NCBI GenBank assembly: GCA_023380955.1
Contig: JAMCTB010000213.1
Span: 1 to 5,986, forward strand
DNA from: Chloroflexota bacterium
Lineage (GTDB): Bacteria > Chloroflexota > UBA6077
Length of the DNA: 5,986 nt
Direction: 5' to 3'
Made by a program: the position numbers and the translations under genes. Numbering within the stretch: position 1 is the first letter of the stretch; each line of letters starts with the position of its first letter. The notes below the pieces were generated by a model, which had not been told where the DNA came from, ran no database searches, and saw only the letters and a program-made list of their open reading frames with translations. Shown piece after piece: positions 3,731 through 5,986 of this stretch.

Positions 3731-5986
3731 TCAGGCGGGAACCCTGAGCCTCCTTCTCTCCTCCTCGGGGGTCTCACCCTCGGCCGTCGGTGACTCCTCC
3801 TGGGCCTTTCGCTGATGGAAGAAAGCGGTCACCGTGAACCAGGCCAGGGGCATGACCCCGATCCCGATGAAGACGCTGTCGGGGAGGATCCGCGCCCACA
3901 GCAGCGCATGGACCAGCGGCTGCTGGTAGAACTGGAAGCTCCTGGCCGACCAGAAGCCGTTGGTGAAGCTCTCCCCCACCTGCATCAGCCCGATGGGCAG
4001 CAGGGTGATCAGGATCATCCCCGCCAGGCCGAGGTTCAGCCCCCAGAAGGAGATCTTCAGCAGCCGATCGCTCCACCACCGGGGGTTCACCAGGTCGCGC
4101 AGGGCGAACAGCAGCAGACCGATGGCCAGCATCCCGTACACCCCCGCCAGCGCCCCGTGGCCGTGGGCCGCCGTCAGGAAGGAGCCGTGCTCGAAGTAGT
4201 TCACCGCCGGCAGGTTGATCAGGAAGCCCAGCACCCCCGCGCCGACCAGGTTCCAGACGGATGTAGCGATCAGGAACCAGAAGGAGGCCCTGTAGGGGAA
4301 CTCCCGGCCGCCCGCCGTCACCATCCTGTACTGGCCGTAGGCCTCCAGCACCAGCAGGGTCAGGGGGATCACCTCCAGGGCCGAGAAGACGGCCCCCAGG
4401 GAGATCCACATGTCCGGTGCGCCGATCCAGTAGTAGTGGTGGCCGGTGCCGAGGATGCCGCTGCCCAGCAGGATTATCAGCTGGAAGTAGAGGGCCCGAA
4501 GGGTGGAGTTCCTGGTCACCAGTCCCAGCCTCACCATCAGGAAGCCGATGACCACCACGGCGAACACCTCGAACATCCCCTCCACCCAGAGGTGGATCAC
4601 CCACCAGCGCCAGTAGTCCGACATGGTGATGTGGGTGCTGGGATCGAACAGGAAGCCGAAGCCGTAGAAGAAGGGGATGGCCACGGCGCTGTAGAACAGC
4701 AGGTGGGTGAGGCCGCCCTTATCCGACTCGGTCTTCATGGCGGGCCGCAGCCCCCGATAGACGATGAAGAGCCACATCACCATCCCGACGGCCAGCAGGA
4801 GCTGCCAGATCCTGCCCAGCTCCAGGTAAGCCCAGCCCTGGTTGCCCAGCAGGAACCAGAGGTTGCCCAGGAAGCCCTTGGCGCCCAGCCACTCGCCCAG
4901 CAAGCTTCCCACCACGACCAGCACCAGGGCCCCGAAGAGGAGATCCACCAGCAGCCCCTGCCGCTTCGGCTCGCGGCCCCCCACCAGGGGCGCCACGAAG
5001 ATCCCCAGGGCCAGCCAGGCGGTGGCGATCCAGAAGATGGCCAGCTGCAGGTGCCAGCTGCGGGCGATGTTGAAGGGCAGCAGCGCCAGAATGTCCATGC
5101 CGTAGAAGCTGTCGCCCTGGGCGTAGTAGTGAGCCAGCAGCGCGCCCACCAGGGTTTGGGCCAGGAAGAGCAAGGTTACCACGGCGAAGTACTTGGCGGT
5201 CTTCCGCTGGCTGGGGGTCAGCGGAGCGTCGCTCAGCTTGAGCGTCTTGGCGGCTTCGGGGTTCTCCTCCATGGACATCCGGTAGCGGTGGTAGAGGAAG
5301 AGGATCACCGCGACGAACAGCACCAGCAGGGTCACGCTGATGGCGCTCCAGATCACCGAGCTGAAGGTCAGGGTGTTGCCCGCCGCGGCGTCGAAGGGCC
5401 AGTTGTTGGTGAAGGAGTAGCTGAGGCCCGGCCGATCCACCGTGGAGAGCCAGGCGGTCCAGGTGAAGAAGTCCGCGATCTGCCGGATCTGGTCCCCCGG
5501 CGCGACCTGGTGAACCCCCGGCGCCACGTAGGCCCGATCGGTCGCGGGCATGTGCTGCTCCTGGATCAACTGCGGCGGCAGCGCCCGCTCCGGGTCGCCC
5601 TGGGTGAACATCTGCCGGTAGTGAGCCCGCACCTGCTCCAGCCCATAGGCCTGGGCCGCGCTGAGGGTGAGGGTACCGGTGGCAGCATCGTAGCGATTGG
5701 TCTTCAGCTCCTTTTGGACCTTCGCCGTGATGCCGGCCTGCTGCTCGGTACCCAGCCTGGCGAGGTCGACGCCGTACTGGGCGCGAGCGTAGTAGTCCTG
5801 CATGGAGAGGGTCATCACGTGGAGACTGTCGGCGGTGAAGTCGGGCCCCAGGTAGGAGCCATGGCCCAGGGTGGAGCCGTAGTCCATCAGGTCGTACTTC
5901 TGGTACACGGCCTTGCCGCCGGAGATCTCCTGGCCGGTGGAGAGGAGCTTTCCGGACTCGTCGACGATCTTGTTGGGGACGTCTGC
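3731..5986 (-). CDS. norB: Quinol-dependent nitric oxide reductase (qNOR), N-terminus outside the window
   Basis: A membrane enzyme that reduces two NO to N2O using quinol. The 751 visible residues are numbered here from the window edge. The frame is open to 5986, so a GTG at 5908 is not the start and about 40-50 residues, with the first membrane helix, are missing. Residues 1-205 form the outer domain, including YQKYDLMDYGSTLGHGSYL, which is typical of qNOR. It has no cysteine, hence no heme c site. Thirteen hydrophobic helices follow (first near 208-232), making 14 with the missing one. Metal ligands of the family are all seen: H312 (WHLQL, heme b), H465 and E469 (HLWVEG, FeB), H516-H517 (GTGHHYY, FeB), H608 and H610 (AHGHG, hemes b3 and b). 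The intact HH and Glu argue for a reductase rather than an NO dismutase. The C-terminal tail is charged. Also called norZ. Promoter and start are not visible. Confidence 0.95.
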   Translation of the reverse strand, partial: ADVPNKIVDESGKLLSTGQEISGGKAVYQKYDLMDYGSTLGHGSYLGPDFTADSLHVMTLSMQDYYARAQYGVDLARLGTEQQAGITAKVQKELKTNRYDAATGTLTLSAAQAYGLEQVRAHYRQMFTQGDPERALPPQLIQEQHMPATDRAYVAPGVHQVAPGDQIRQIADFFTWTAWLSTVDRPGLSYSFTNNWPFDAAAGNTLTFSSVIWSAISVTLLVLFVAVILFLYHRYRMSMEENPEAAKTLKLSDAPLTPSQRKTAKYFAVVTLLFLAQTLVGALLAHYYAQGDSFYGMDILALLPFNIARSWHLQLAIFWIATAWLALGIFVAPLVGGREPKRQGLLVDLLFGALVLVVVGSLLGEWLGAKGFLGNLWFLLGNQGWAYLELGRIWQLLLAVGMVMWLFIVYRGLRPAMKTESDKGGLTHLLFYSAVAIPFFYGFGFLFDPSTHITMSDYWRWWVIHLWVEGMFEVFAVVVIGFLMVRLGLVTRNSTLRALYFQLIILLGSGILGTGHHYYWIGAPDMWISLGAVFSALEVIPLTLLVLEAYGQYRMVTAGGREFPYRASFWFLIATSVWNLVGAGVLGFLINLPAVNYFEHGSFLTAAHGHGALAGVYGMLAIGLLLFALRDLVNPRWWSDRLLKISFWGLNLGLAGMILITLLPIGLMQVGESFTNGFWSARSFQFYQQPLVHALLWARILPDSVFIGIGVMPLAWFTVTAFFHQRKAQEESPTAEGETPEEERRRLRVPA

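Noticed and set aside
5906..5908. GTG at 5908 as the start of the nitric oxide reductase
   Set aside because: The frame stays open to the window edge and the upstream 26 codons read as qNOR outer-domain sequence; the start lies outside.
3731..5986. Nitric oxide dismutase instead of reductase
   Set aside because: The FeB His pair (GTGHHYY) and the WVEG glutamate are intact, which is the reductase pattern as I know it.

Overview
The window is GC-rich, densely coding bacterial DNA. It most likely comes from a member of the Chloroflexota, at moderate confidence. The support is the set of protein types: a DUF2085 membrane protein of the CHQLP...GYQMSMCERN type, a Lit/DUF1461 protein, a small membrane protein with a Pro/Thr-rich outer tail, and a multi-TM sensor-like N-terminus. 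The intergenic palindromic repeats also fit. No marker gene fixes the taxonomy.

Layout. (1) Positions 1-341, minus strand: N-terminal part of a multi-pass membrane protein, probably the membrane sensor region of a signalling protein, cut by the window edge. (2) Positions 342-672: a divergent intergenic region with two back-to-back promoter candidates whose -35 boxes overlap, followed by two degenerate copies of a palindromic repeat in the leader of lgt. (3) Positions 673-3179, plus strand: lgt (TTG start), a small glutaredoxin-like protein, a DUF2085 membrane protein overlapping it by 19 bases, a perfect 15-bp inverted repeat, then a Lit (TIGR01906/DUF1461) protein. (4) Positions 3147-3312: an inverted pair of a common GTCAGC-type dispersed repeat, one arm of which encodes the end of Lit. 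(5) Positions 3341-3625, plus strand: a 94-residue membrane protein with a P/T-rich tail. (6) Positions 3693-3723: a perfect 13-bp hairpin at a convergent junction. (7) Positions 3731-5986, minus strand: a quinol-dependent nitric oxide reductase, complete at its C-terminus and lacking roughly its first 40-50 residues.

How the genes fit together. The most informative link is lgt with lit. Lgt puts the diacylglyceryl group on the lipobox cysteine of prolipoproteins, and Lit-family enzymes move an acyl chain from that glyceryl to the N-terminus, giving lyso-form lipoproteins. Both lie on one strand within 2.5 kb, with a redox protein and a cysteine-containing membrane protein between them. This suggests a lipoprotein-maturation cluster in a lineage outside the Firmicutes where Lit was characterised. 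The nitric oxide reductase is on the opposite strand and is a separate unit that removes NO with electrons from the quinol pool.
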